Shown piece after piece: positions 10,029 through 18,900 of a stretch of DNA of 33,554 bases; the stretch's first letter is position 1; every line of letters starts with the position of its first letter. The position numbers were made by a program, and so were the translations under genes. The stretch covers positions 1 through 33,554 of the forward strand of contig JAHDYM010000024.1 in the NCBI GenBank assembly GCA_023383705.1, written 5' to 3'. The notes beneath the pieces are model-generated. The model did no database searches. It was not told the DNA's origin and saw only the letters and a list, made by a program, of their open reading frames with translations. Source of the DNA: Gammaproteobacteria bacterium. GTDB taxonomy: Bacteria; Pseudomonadota; Gammaproteobacteria; Steroidobacterales; GCA-2729495.

Positions 10029-11536
10029 GCTGAGCCCTCTGCGGAAAGTATGGACAGGTCCATGCGCCGCACCTTGCCCGAGGATGTCCTGGGCAACGAC
10101 GCGCGGAATTCAACGTGCTTCGGAATCTTGTAGCTCGCGAGCAGTTCCTTGCAGCGCGCCTTGACGCGCTCGATCGTCAATGGGGTAGCGGGGTCCGCCA
10201 CGACGAAGGCCGTGATCGCCTGGCCGAGGATTTCATCCTCGACGCCCGCCACGGCAACCTCGATCACGCCCGGCAGCGTGCAGATCGCTTCTTCAACCTC
10301 GAGCGGATGTACACGATGAGCGCCGGTCTTGATGATGTCACTGCGCCGCCCCACCAGGAACAGGAACCCCTCGGCGTCGAGCTGGCCGAAGTCACCCGTG
10401 CGCAACCAGCCTTCATGCAGCACATTGCGTGTAGCCGCCTCATCGCGCCAGTAGCCGCGCATCACACTCGGACCGCGCGCCCAGACCTCGCCCTGCTCAC
10501 CGGCCGGTAGCACGCGACCCTGCCCGTCACGAACCTGCAGCTCTACACCATCGACCGGAATGCCTGCGGAGCCGAGCTTGTCATGCAGGCGCGCGGGCGG
10601 CAGATACGTCAGTCGGGCCGTCGCTTCGGTCTGGCCGTACATCACGTAGATTTCGACCCCGGGCAGCGCCGCAGCGAGTTTCTCGATCATCCCCGGGGCC
10701 ATCGCGGCACCCGCCTGCGTCACGTAACGCAGCGCGTCCAGGCGAGTCTCACCGAGCTTGCCTTTGGACAGCAGGAGCGCAAACGTCGACGGGACGCCCG
10801 AGAATCCGGTCACGCGTTCGCGCTGCATGGTCTCGACCACCGCGCGCGGGAACACCAGATTCTTCTCGATCACGATGCTCGCGCCGACTGCAAGATGCGT
10901 GTGCAGCACCGAGTTGCCATAGGCGTAATTGAACGGCAGCACCGACAGCACCCGGTCGCGCGCTGTCAGTCCGAGATAGCGGACGATCGCGCTGGTGTTC
11001 GCGGCAAGGTTCGCATGGGTCAGGCACACGCCCTTCGGGCTTCCGGTCGTGCCCGATGTGTAGATGAGCATCGCGAGCTCGTCCGCTGCCACGCCGGCGG
11101 GCGTTTGCAGACCGGGCTCGGTTCCCGCCGCGAGCCCGGACAGCTCGTCCAGCGGCAGGATGCGCGTCTGCCCCAGGCCCGGTTCATTCGCCAGTGTACT
11201 GACTTCACGCTGCCCGGGTTCGTGGAGCAGCACACGTGCTTCGGCGTGCGCGACGGCGACAGCCAGTTCGTGGGCGCGTGCCAGCGGGTTCAGCGGTACG
11301 CTGACCGCACCGGCAAGCCAGGTCCCGTAGATGGCTGCGACGGCCTCGGGACCATGCGGGAACAGCGAGGCCACACGGTCACCGGGCCGGACGCCCGCAG
11401 CGGCAAGACCGGCTGCAATGCTGGCAGCAAGCGTGTAGAGCTCGGCGTAGCTGACGCGGCGCGTGCCGTCGATGAGCGCGTCCGCCGCCGGAGTCACCCC
11501 GGCATGCCGTCGCAAGCACTCCACGAGGCGTTCCAT
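10025..11536 (-). CDS. Acyl-AMP ligase / class I adenylate-forming enzyme
   Basis: 503-residue ANL-superfamily enzyme that activates a carboxylate with ATP and passes it to a thiol (CoA or a carrier protein). The core motifs are intact: YTSGTTGSPKG (residues 159-169), YGQTEAT (300-306), GWLRTGD (376-382), GRRSDIIKTGAHRVHPLEVE (396-415), and the catalytic C-terminal lysine in PRTSSGK (K488). The acyl-carrier-protein gene lies 18 bp upstream, so the natural acceptor is probably that ACP rather than CoA. The chain specificity cannot be read. The ATG at 11536 has no strong ribosome-binding site. The stop overlaps the NadE-like gene by 4 nt, making a three-gene unit. Confidence 0.9.
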   Translation of the reverse strand: MERLVECLRRHAGVTPAADALIDGTRRVSYAELYTLAASIAAGLAAAGVRPGDRVASLFPHGPEAVAAIYGTWLAGAVSVPLNPLARAHELAVAVAHAEARVLLHEPGQREVSTLANEPGLGQTRILPLDELSGLAAGTEPGLQTPAGVAADELAMLIYTSGTTGSPKGVCLTHANLAANTSAIVRYLGLTARDRVLSVLPFNYAYGNSVLHTHLAVGASIVIEKNLVFPRAVVETMQRERVTGFSGVPSTFALLLSKGKLGETRLDALRYVTQAGAAMAPGMIEKLAAALPGVEIYVMYGQTEATARLTYLPPARLHDKLGSAGIPVDGVELQVRDGQGRVLPAGEQGEVWARGPSVMRGYWRDEAATRNVLHEGWLRTGDFGQLDAEGFLFLVGRRSDIIKTGAHRVHPLEVEEAICTLPGVIEVAVAGVEDEILGQAITAFVVADPATPLTIERVKARCKELLASYKIPKHVEFRASLPRTSSGKVRRMDLSILSAEGSA

Positions 11537-11554
11537 GATCGGGCCAGTCAGGTA

Positions 11555-11803
11555 TCAGTCCGGGCGCTTGCGCCCGATGAACGCCGCAATGTTCTGGATG
11601 GAATCGAAATTGGCCGGCGTCATCTCTTCATCCGTCACCTTGATGCCGAAGGACTCCTCGAGATAGCTGACGAGTTCGAGTATGCCGGTAGAGTCGATGA
11701 TGCCCTCACCGATCAGCGAGGTACTGTCCGACAGTGCATTCGCGTCATCGGTGAACAGAAAGTTCTTGAGAACGAAGCTCTTGATGCACTGCAAATCCAA
11801 CAT
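11555..11803 (-). CDS. Acyl carrier protein
   Basis: 82-residue acidic four-helix carrier protein. Ser38 in EGIIDSTGILELV is the expected 4'-phosphopantetheine attachment site. The motif is DST rather than the DSL of AcpP, which marks it as a dedicated, non-housekeeping ACP. Conserved downstream elements include YLEESFGIKVTDEEMTPANF and a terminal helix (IQNIAAFIGRK). It is the first gene of the ACP-ligase-NadE-like unit, and the ATG at 11803 is followed by normal ACP helix 1. A phosphopantetheinyl transferase is not encoded nearby and would have to act in trans. Confidence 0.88.
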   Translation of the reverse strand: MLDLQCIKSFVLKNFLFTDDANALSDSTSLIGEGIIDSTGILELVSYLEESFGIKVTDEEMTPANFDSIQNIAAFIGRKRPD

Positions 11804-11909
11804 GTACCGGAAACTCCCTGTCTGGCAGCGGGCATTATTCCCGAATACCGGGAGCCGCCGTTGTTAACCCATGCGCAAATTCACCCATTGCCCGTGCAGG
11901 AAGGGTGCC

Positions 11910-12380
11910 TCAAGACAGACCGGCGATACCTCGTGGTGCGGTTGCCAGCCCTACCCAGCTTTCAGGCGTAACGATCAACAGGCCCTGGCGGCGTGTCTTG
12001 CGCGCCAGCTTCAGCAGGTCACGGTCCCGTGTGATCAGCCAGCCGGCCTGTGCCGAGACTGCCAGATCCAGGAATTTCTGGTCCAGAGGGTCGCGGCAGG
12101 TCCAGGGTGCCGAGCAGGTCACCGCCAGCAACGAGGCCATCGACTGCCACGCATCGAGCAGGCCCAGCTGCCGTTCAGGTTCCACCGAAAACAGCCCGGG
12201 GCGCGCGAGGACCTCGGCGAATTCCGCATCCGTGGCGGCGGAGCGAACCGGCTGCAACAGATGGGCCACAAGCGCGGCACGCAGGGGCTCGACTACCGGA
12301 TCCCGGAACAGCCAGAGCGCCAGCAGCACATTGGTATCCAGTACCGCTGTCGCCGACAGCGGCGGGGGCAGGCTAGCCAA
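11910..12380 (-). CDS. PIN-domain protein (putative ribonuclease toxin)
   Basis: 156-residue PIN-domain protein of the type annotated as a putative toxin-antitoxin toxin. The acidic residues expected to bind Mg2+ are present: D15 in VLDTNVLL, E53/E56 in TDAEFAEVL, D97 and D100 in RDPLDQKFLDLA, and D119 in ITRDRDLL. This supports an intact nuclease fold. It begins with TTG at 12378-12380. An in-frame stop lies upstream and no ATG precedes the first beta strand, so TTG is the likely start. It overlaps the end of trpS by 8 nt, implying cotranscription. No antitoxin-like gene is adjacent. It could be a solitary PIN RNase rather than a toxin. Confidence 0.75.
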   Translation of the reverse strand: MASLPPPLSATAVLDTNVLLALWLFRDPVVEPLRAALVAHLLQPVRSAATDAEFAEVLARPGLFSVEPERQLGLLDAWQSMASLLAVTCSAPWTCRDPLDQKFLDLAVSAQAGWLITRDRDLLKLARKTRRQGLLIVTPESWVGLATAPRGIAGLS

Positions 12381-13377
12381 CCGGGCGCAGGCCGACTGCG
12401 TGGCGCAATTCCTTCATGAAGGGTACCGAGAGGCTGCGCGCGCGTTCAGCGCCAGCCTTCAACACCTGCTCCACATGGCCCGGATCGGCGATCAGCCGTT
12501 CATAGTTGCCGCGCGCTTCGGCCAGATGGGCATCCAGGTACTCGAACAACTCCTTCTTGAGATCGCCCCAGCCGGCGCCGGCCGCATAGCGGGCTGCCAG
12601 CGCGGCAGTCTCGTCAGGCGTGGCGAAAGCCTGGTAGATCTCGAACAGCGTCGAGCCGGTGGTCTCCTTGGGCTGGCCGGGCTCCAGCGAGTTGGTCTTG
12701 ATGCGCATGATGAGCTTCTTGAGCTGACTCGCCGGCACGAACAGCGGAATCGTGTTGTTGTAGCTCTTGCTCATCTTGCGGCCATCGAGGCCGCTCAGCA
12801 CCGCGGTGTTCGGCGCGATGACGGCTTCCGGCAGCACGAAGTGCTCGCCGAACAGGTGATTGAAGCGCTGGGCGATGTCGCGCGCCATCTCCACGTGCTG
12901 CTTCTGGTCCCTGCCAACCGGCACCCGGTGTGCCTTGAACATCAGGATGTCGGCAGCCATCAGCACCGGGTAGGAAAACAGGCCCATGGTGATGCCCTTG
13001 TCGGGATCGGCATCGCCGCTTTCCTCATTGGCCTGCACCGCCGCCTTGTAGGCATGCGCGCGGTTCATCAGGCCCTTGGCGGTGATCGTGGTGAGCAGCC
13101 AGGTGAGTTCGGGGATTTCCGGAATATCCGACTGGCGATAGAAAATCGACTTGCTGGTATCGAGTCCGAGCGCCAGCCAGGTGGCGGCGACTTCCAGGCT
13201 GGAGCGCTGCAGCGCCTGGGGATCCTGGTTCTTGACCAGGGCGTGATAATCAGCGAGGAAATAGAAGGACTGCACATCGCTGCGCCGGCTGGCGGCAATC
13301 GCCGGCCGGATCGCGCCCGCATAGTTGCCCAGATGCGGCGTGCCCGTGGTGGTAATGCCCGTAAGATGTGTTTCCAT
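12373..13377 (-). CDS. trpS: Tryptophanyl-tRNA synthetase
   Basis: Class I aminoacyl-tRNA synthetase charging tRNA-Trp with tryptophan. The 334-residue product starts METHLTGITTTGTPHLGNYA. PHLGN is the HIGH-type ATP site and KMSKS is at residues 201-205. The ATG at 13375-13377 is preferred over one 42 nt upstream, because the family N-terminus begins just before LTGITTTG and the upstream ATG overlaps the start codon of divergent pepQ. The 3' end overlaps the PIN gene by 8 nt. Confidence 0.96.
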   Translation of the reverse strand: METHLTGITTTGTPHLGNYAGAIRPAIAASRRSDVQSFYFLADYHALVKNQDPQALQRSSLEVAATWLALGLDTSKSIFYRQSDIPEIPELTWLLTTITAKGLMNRAHAYKAAVQANEESGDADPDKGITMGLFSYPVLMAADILMFKAHRVPVGRDQKQHVEMARDIAQRFNHLFGEHFVLPEAVIAPNTAVLSGLDGRKMSKSYNNTIPLFVPASQLKKLIMRIKTNSLEPGQPKETTGSTLFEIYQAFATPDETAALAARYAAGAGWGDLKKELFEYLDAHLAEARGNYERLIADPGHVEQVLKAGAERARSLSVPFMKELRHAVGLRPVG

Positions 13378-13417
13378 GATCCACGTATGATGCCGTAGTT
13401 CAGCAGCGCTGTTAAAC

Positions 13418-14743
13418 ATGCAATCTCCAGCCAGACTCTATAAAGCACACATCGACGAACTCTGCCGGCGTTATGACCAGGCGCTCGAAGCCAGTGGTTT
13501 GGATGCCGTCCTGGTCGGCGCCGGCCTGCCGCCCCCCGTACATCGCGACGACCAGCACTACCCCTGGCACCCGGAACCGCTGTTCCTGCAGTGGGCTCCG
13601 CTGCTGGCGCATCCGGGTTCGGCGCTGCTTTACCGGCCTGGCAGGAAAGCCCGGCTGCTGGTGCTGGAACCGGCGGACTACTGGCACCAGCCGGCAGCAG
13701 TGCCGCAGGGCCCGTGGCAGCGGACGCTCGACATCCGCGTGTTCCGCAAGCCCGAAGATCTGCGCCGCCATCTGCCACGCAATCCGGAAAACCTGGGACT
13801 GCTCGGCGATCCGGCCCAGTGGCGGGAAGCAAGGCCTGGCGGGCGCCGCAATCCGGGCCGCTTGCTGACCCACCTCGATTACGGGCGTGCCCGCAAGACG
13901 GCCTGGGAGATCTGCTGCATCGAACAGGCAACCGCAAAGGCGCTGGCCGGGCACCGGGCAGTGGCGACGGCCTTCAAGGCCGGTCTCAGCGAGTTCGAGA
14001 TGGGGCTGATGTTTCTCGCCGCCTGCGGCCAGACCGAGGCGGAACTCCCCTACCCGGCCATCGTGGCGATGAACCGCAACGGTGCGACCCTGCATTACCA
14101 GCATCGCGACCGGCAGCGCCTGCCTGCAGGCGAACGCCACAGCCTGCTGCTGGATGCCGGCTCCAGCGCTGGCGGTTACGCCTCCGACATCACCCGGACC
14201 CATGCCGCCCGGCGCGGCGAATTCGCCAGCATGGTGCGCGACATGGAGCGCACCCAGCAGGAATTGTGCGCGCAGGTCAGGCCAGGCGTGGCCTTCGCCG
14301 AGCTTCAGCTCACCGCATTCAGCGCGCTCGCCGACTTGCTCGCCCGCTGGGAACTGGTCCGCATGTCACCGGCGGACATGCTCGAACACCGCGTGGTCGA
14401 CAGCTTCATGCCGCACGGACTCGGCCACCTGCTCGGGCTGCAGGTGCACGACGTGGGCGGCAACCTGGCCGATCCCGCAGGGCGCAGGCTGCCGCCGCCG
14501 AAGCGCTTCCCCCGCCTCCGGCTGACGCGCCAGCTGGAACCCGGCATGGTGGTGACGATCGAACCCGGCATCTACTTCATCGACTCGCTGCTGGCCCGGC
14601 TCAGGAAGAGCCGTTACGGCCGGCAGCTGAACTGGAAGAAACTCGCCAGCCTGCACCGCCATGGCGGCATCCGTATCGAGGATAATGTGCTGGTGACCGC
14701 GGATGGCCACCGGAACCTGACGCGCGAAGCAGAAACACACTGA
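13418..14743 (+). CDS. pepQ: Xaa-Pro dipeptidase (prolidase)
   Basis: M24 metallopeptidase with the pita-bread fold that hydrolyses Xaa-Pro dipeptides in the cytoplasm. The 441-residue product matches gammaproteobacterial PepQ in length and N-terminus (LYKAHIDELCRR). The five dinuclear-metal ligands are visible: D246 in LLLDAGSS, D257 in YASDITRT, H337 in HGLGHLLGLQVHD, E382 in TIEPGIYF, and E421 in IRIEDNVLV. Their spacing is within two residues of E. coli PepQ as remembered. It is divergent from trpS with about 40 bp between the starts. A possible -10 box TATGAT lies at 13386-13391, but no good -35 box is seen. The adaptor gene follows 14 bp downstream. Confidence 0.95.
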   Translation: MQSPARLYKAHIDELCRRYDQALEASGLDAVLVGAGLPPPVHRDDQHYPWHPEPLFLQWAPLLAHPGSALLYRPGRKARLLVLEPADYWHQPAAVPQGPWQRTLDIRVFRKPEDLRRHLPRNPENLGLLGDPAQWREARPGGRRNPGRLLTHLDYGRARKTAWEICCIEQATAKALAGHRAVATAFKAGLSEFEMGLMFLAACGQTEAELPYPAIVAMNRNGATLHYQHRDRQRLPAGERHSLLLDAGSSAGGYASDITRTHAARRGEFASMVRDMERTQQELCAQVRPGVAFAELQLTAFSALADLLARWELVRMSPADMLEHRVVDSFMPHGLGHLLGLQVHDVGGNLADPAGRRLPPPKRFPRLRLTRQLEPGMVVTIEPGIYFIDSLLARLRKSRYGRQLNWKKLASLHRHGGIRIEDNVLVTADGHRNLTREAETH

Positions 14744-14757
14744 CCCAGGATCATCCC

Positions 14758-15864
14758 GTGCCGCAGAACAATGCATCCAACCAGGCCCATGCCAGGCGTG
14801 CAGCAAGGACTCGCCGCCTGCGGCTGCTGCCGGTGGCGATACTCGTCCTGATTGCCGGCTGTGGATCCGGTCCGGACAAGGTCGCTGGCGGGCGCGGCGG
14901 TGCCCCGGGTTCAGGTGCGGGCGCTCCGGTCGCAGTGCTTGCGCAACGCCTGCAGCCGCAGTCTTTTGTCGACCGTTACACGGCACTCGGTACGGCCCAG
15001 GCCAATGAATCCATCGAGATCACCGTCCGCTCCAGCAGCGTCGTCACGCGTATCGACTTCCGCGAGGGCCAGCAGGTCCGTGCCGGCCAGGTACTGGTGG
15101 AACTCGACACCCGCCAGGAAGCCGCGAGCCTCAGCCTCGCCGAGGCCCAGCTCAGGCAGGCAGAAAGCCAGTACCGGCGCAGCCAGGCGCTGGCCGCGAC
15201 ACAGGTGGTGTCAGCTGCCGACCTCGACCAGCTGGAAGCCAATCTGGCCGTCGCCCGGGCACAGGTGCGGGGCGCACAGGCACGGCTCGATACCCTGGCG
15301 GTCAGGGCGCCCTTTGCCGGTGTCGTGGGCCTGCGCAGGGTCAGCCTCGGTGACCTGGTAAGCCCGGATACCGTCATCACCACGCTCGATGATGTCAGCG
15401 CGATCAAGCTCGGCTTCTCGATTCCTGAAACCTTCATGGACACGGTCCGTACCGGCATGTCGATCTCCGCCGTCACCACCGTGTACCCGGACCAGCAGTT
15501 TGCCGGCAAGGTCACCAGCATCGATTCCCGTGTCGATCCGGTGACACGCTCGGTTGCCGTGATCGCGACCCTGCCAAACGCAGGCGGTGCGCTGAAGCCC
15601 GGTATGTTCATGACAGTCAGCCTCGAGAAGCGCCGCGAGGCCGTGCTGCTGATCGCCGAAGAAAGCCTGGTGCCGCGGGAAGGTCGCCAGTACGTCTACA
15701 TCGTGGAAAATGGCAAGGCAGTGGAGCGCGAAGTCTTGCTCGGCGGGCGCACCCCTGGCTTTGCCGAGATTCGCAGCGGGCTGGAAGCCGGCGCGCTGGT
15801 GGTCACCGAAGGCACACAGCGCCTGTACGACGGTACACCGGTCAGCGTGGACCCCGGTACCTGA
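14758..15864 (+). CDS. RND efflux periplasmic adaptor (membrane fusion lipoprotein)
   Basis: 368-residue HlyD/MexE-type membrane fusion protein that links an inner-membrane RND pump to an outer-membrane channel. The N-terminus is a lipoprotein signal: basic residues (ARRAARTRRLR), a hydrophobic core, and the lipobox LIAGC with Cys35 as the predicted lipidation site. A biotinyl-lipoyl-like half (ITVRSSSVVTRIDFREGQQV), an alpha-helical hairpin (about residues 115-180), the second lipoyl half (DTLAVRAPFAGVVGLRRVS), and beta-barrel and membrane-proximal domains follow. It starts with GTG at 14758, with AGGA about 7 nt upstream. It sits 49 bp before the pump gene, and no outer-membrane factor is encoded nearby. 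Confidence 0.93.
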   Translation: MPQNNASNQAHARRAARTRRLRLLPVAILVLIAGCGSGPDKVAGGRGGAPGSGAGAPVAVLAQRLQPQSFVDRYTALGTAQANESIEITVRSSSVVTRIDFREGQQVRAGQVLVELDTRQEAASLSLAEAQLRQAESQYRRSQALAATQVVSAADLDQLEANLAVARAQVRGAQARLDTLAVRAPFAGVVGLRRVSLGDLVSPDTVITTLDDVSAIKLGFSIPETFMDTVRTGMSISAVTTVYPDQQFAGKVTSIDSRVDPVTRSVAVIATLPNAGGALKPGMFMTVSLEKRREAVLLIAEESLVPREGRQYVYIVENGKAVEREVLLGGRTPGFAEIRSGLEAGALVVTEGTQRLYDGTPVSVDPGT

Positions 15865-15913
15865 ACACCGGCAGCTGTGCTGGTAGCTGAATTGGCCAGG
15901 AGGACGAGCGGCA

Positions 15914-18900
15914 ATGATCCTGTCTGACATCTCGGTACGCCGTCCGGTATTCGCTGCGGTACTGAGCCTGATCCCGGTGATCCTCGGGCTGCTGGCAGTC
16001 AGCCGGCTGGCCATACGCGAGTTCCCCAACACCGATCCGCCGGTGGTCACGGTCACCACCGTCTACCGGGGCGCATCGGCGGAAGTTGTCGAGCGACGCG
16101 TCACACAGGTCATCGAGGACCTGATCTCCGGGATCTCCGGGGTCCAGAAACTCACCTCCAGCAGCCAGGACGAACGCTCGAACATCGTGGTCGAGTTCAG
16201 CCTGGACCGCGATCCCGATGGTGCGGCCAACGATGTGCGGGAGCGCGTTGCGCGCGTGCAGAAGCAGTTGCCGGACGGCGCCAACCCGCCCGAGATCACC
16301 AAGCAGGACCAGGGCATGGACGCCACGCTGTACATCGGCGTGGACAGCCAGACGCGCACGCTGATGGAGCTTACCGATTACGCCGAGCGCAACCTCGTCG
16401 ACCGGCTGTCTGCCATCGACGGGGTCGCCACCATCCGGCTGGCCGGCGCGCAGAAGACGGCCATGCGGATCTGGCTGAACCGCGATGCACTCGCCGCCCG
16501 CGGCCTGACCGTGGAGGACGTGGAGAACACGCTGCGCCGGGAGAACGTCGAACTGCCGGCGGGGCGCATCGAATCGCGGCAGCGCGAGTTTTCCTTGCGC
16601 ACGGCCACGGGCCTGGACACCGCTGCCGACTTCGAAGCACTGGTGATAGGGCGCGGCAGCGACAACTACCTGACCCGTCTCGGCGAGGTGGCCCGGGTAC
16701 GCATCGAACCCGAGGACGCACGCTTTTTCTCGCGCTCCAACGGTGTATCCGGCATAAGTCTCGGCATCGTTCCGCAGGCCAATGCCAACATCCTCGAGGT
16801 CAACCGGGCGGTACTGGCCGAGGTCGACCGTCTGCAGGCCAGCCTGCCCGCAGACCTCGTGGTTTCGGCCAGCATCGACTTCTCGCGCTTCATCGAGGAG
16901 TCGATGATCGAGGTGGTCAAGGTACTGTTCGAGGCCTTGCTGCTGGTGCTGGTCGTGATCTTTGCCTTTGTCGGCTCGCTGCGCGCCACGATCATCCCGG
17001 CACTGACCATCCCGGTTGCGATCATCTCCTCCTTCATCGTCATGGCCGCGCTCGGCTACACCATCAACACGCTCACCTTGCTGGGCCTGGTACTGGCGAT
17101 CGGCCTGGTCGTCGACGATGCGATCGTCGTGCTCGAGAACATCGTGCGGAAAATGGAACTCGGCCGTCCACCGCTGCTCGCCGCGATCGAAGGCAGCCAG
17201 GAGATCGGTTTTGCCGTCATCTCGACCACGGCAGTGCTGGTCGCCGTATTCGTGCCGATCTCGTTCATGCCGGGCAATATCGGCCGGCTGTTCGGCGAGT
17301 TCGGCATTTCGCTGGCCGCTGCCATCGCGGTGTCGGGCGTCGTCGCACTGTCGCTGGTGCCGATGCTGACTTCGCTGCTGTATTCCGGTGGCGTCAAACG
17401 GGGCCAGCTGGCCACTGCGCTCGACCGGTTTTTCCAGCGCGTTACCAGCGCCTACCGGTCCTCGCTGGCCCGCTTCATCGGGCTGCGCTGGGTGGCAGTC
17501 CTCGTGCTGGCGCTGGTCGCCCTGCTTGGCGGCATCCTGTTCAGCAGCCTGCCTGGCGAATACGCGCCCAGTGAAGACCGCAACATGATCCTGATGACGG
17601 TACGCGGTCCCGAGGGCGCATCACCCGAATACATGGACCGACAGGTACGGGTCGTCGAGGGCCTGCTCATGCCCTATGTCGAGGCGGGCGACATCAGGCG
17701 GGTGGTGTCCCGCAGCGGCATGTGGGGCAGCGGCGGAGACGTGAATACCGCTTTCATATACATGCCACTGGTATCGCGAGCCGAGCGGGAGCGCTCCTCC
17801 CAGGAGCTCTCGGCCGAGATCCGCACCAAGGTGAGCGGCCTGCCCGGTGTGGTCGCGACGGTTTTCCTGCCGCCGAGCCTGGCAATACGCTCGGGTGGCG
17901 CCGGTCTGGCCGTGGTACTGAGCGGAACGACCTATGAAGAGCTGACGACATGGCAGGACCTGATCATCAGCAAGGTCGAGAAGGAGAACCCGCGCATACT
18001 CGGCATGCGCTCGGATTTCTTTCCCAACAAGCCCAAGATCAGGATAACCGTCGACCGCGATCGTGCAGCCGATCTCGGCGTTTCGCTGCAGGCCATCGGC
18101 AGCACGCTGGAGACGATGCTCGGGTCACGGATCGTCACCAGCTTTGTCGAGCGCGGCGAGGAGTACAACGTGATTCTCCAGGGCGAGGCCCGGGATCGCG
18201 AAACACCCTCCGACCTGCAGAATATCTATGTGCGTTCGGAACGTTCACCGCAACTGATACCGCTGGCGAGCCTGGTGCGTCTGGACGAGATGGCGGGACC
18301 CAAGGACCTGAAGCGCTTCAACCAGCTGCGCTCGGTGACCCTGACGGCGAGCCTGGCACCCGGCTATTCCATCGGCGAAGCCGTGAGCTACATGGAAGGA
18401 CTTATCGCCAGGGAACTGCCGCCTGAAGCGAGGATTGATTTTGATGGTGAAGCCGGCGAATACAAGCGTTCCGGGAACGCGATCTACCTGACCTTCGGCC
18501 TTGCCATGATCGTGGTGTTCCTGATCCTGGCCGCACAGTTCGAGAGCTTCAAACACCCGTTGATCATCATGCTGACCGTACCGATGGCGATTACCGGCGG
18601 GCTGGTCGGGCTCTGGGTATTCGGCTCATCGGTGAATGTGTACAGCCAGATCGGCGGGATCATGCTGATCGGCCTAGCGGCGAAGAATGGCATCCTCATC
18701 GTCGAGTTCGCCAATCAGCTGAGGGACCGCGGCACCGGGTTCCATGAGGCGATCATCTCGGCCGCCAGCATCAGATTGCGCCCGGTGCTGATGACCAGCC
18801 TGTGTACGGCCTTTGGCGCCGTGCCGCTGATGCTGGCCACGGGTGCCGGCACCGAGTCGCGCCGCACGCTGGGCGCCACCGTATTCTTCGGCGTGACGAT

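Noticed and set aside
11839..11853. Hairpin TCCCG/CGGGA between the PIN and ACP genes considered as a terminator
   Set aside because: The stem is only 5 bp and no T run follows on the minus strand, so it does not meet a terminator pattern.
10583..11971. 462-codon open frame antisense to the ligase and ACP genes
   Set aside because: It crosses three features on the other strand with no domain or ribosome-binding site, while the opposite strand shows intact ANL and ACP motifs.
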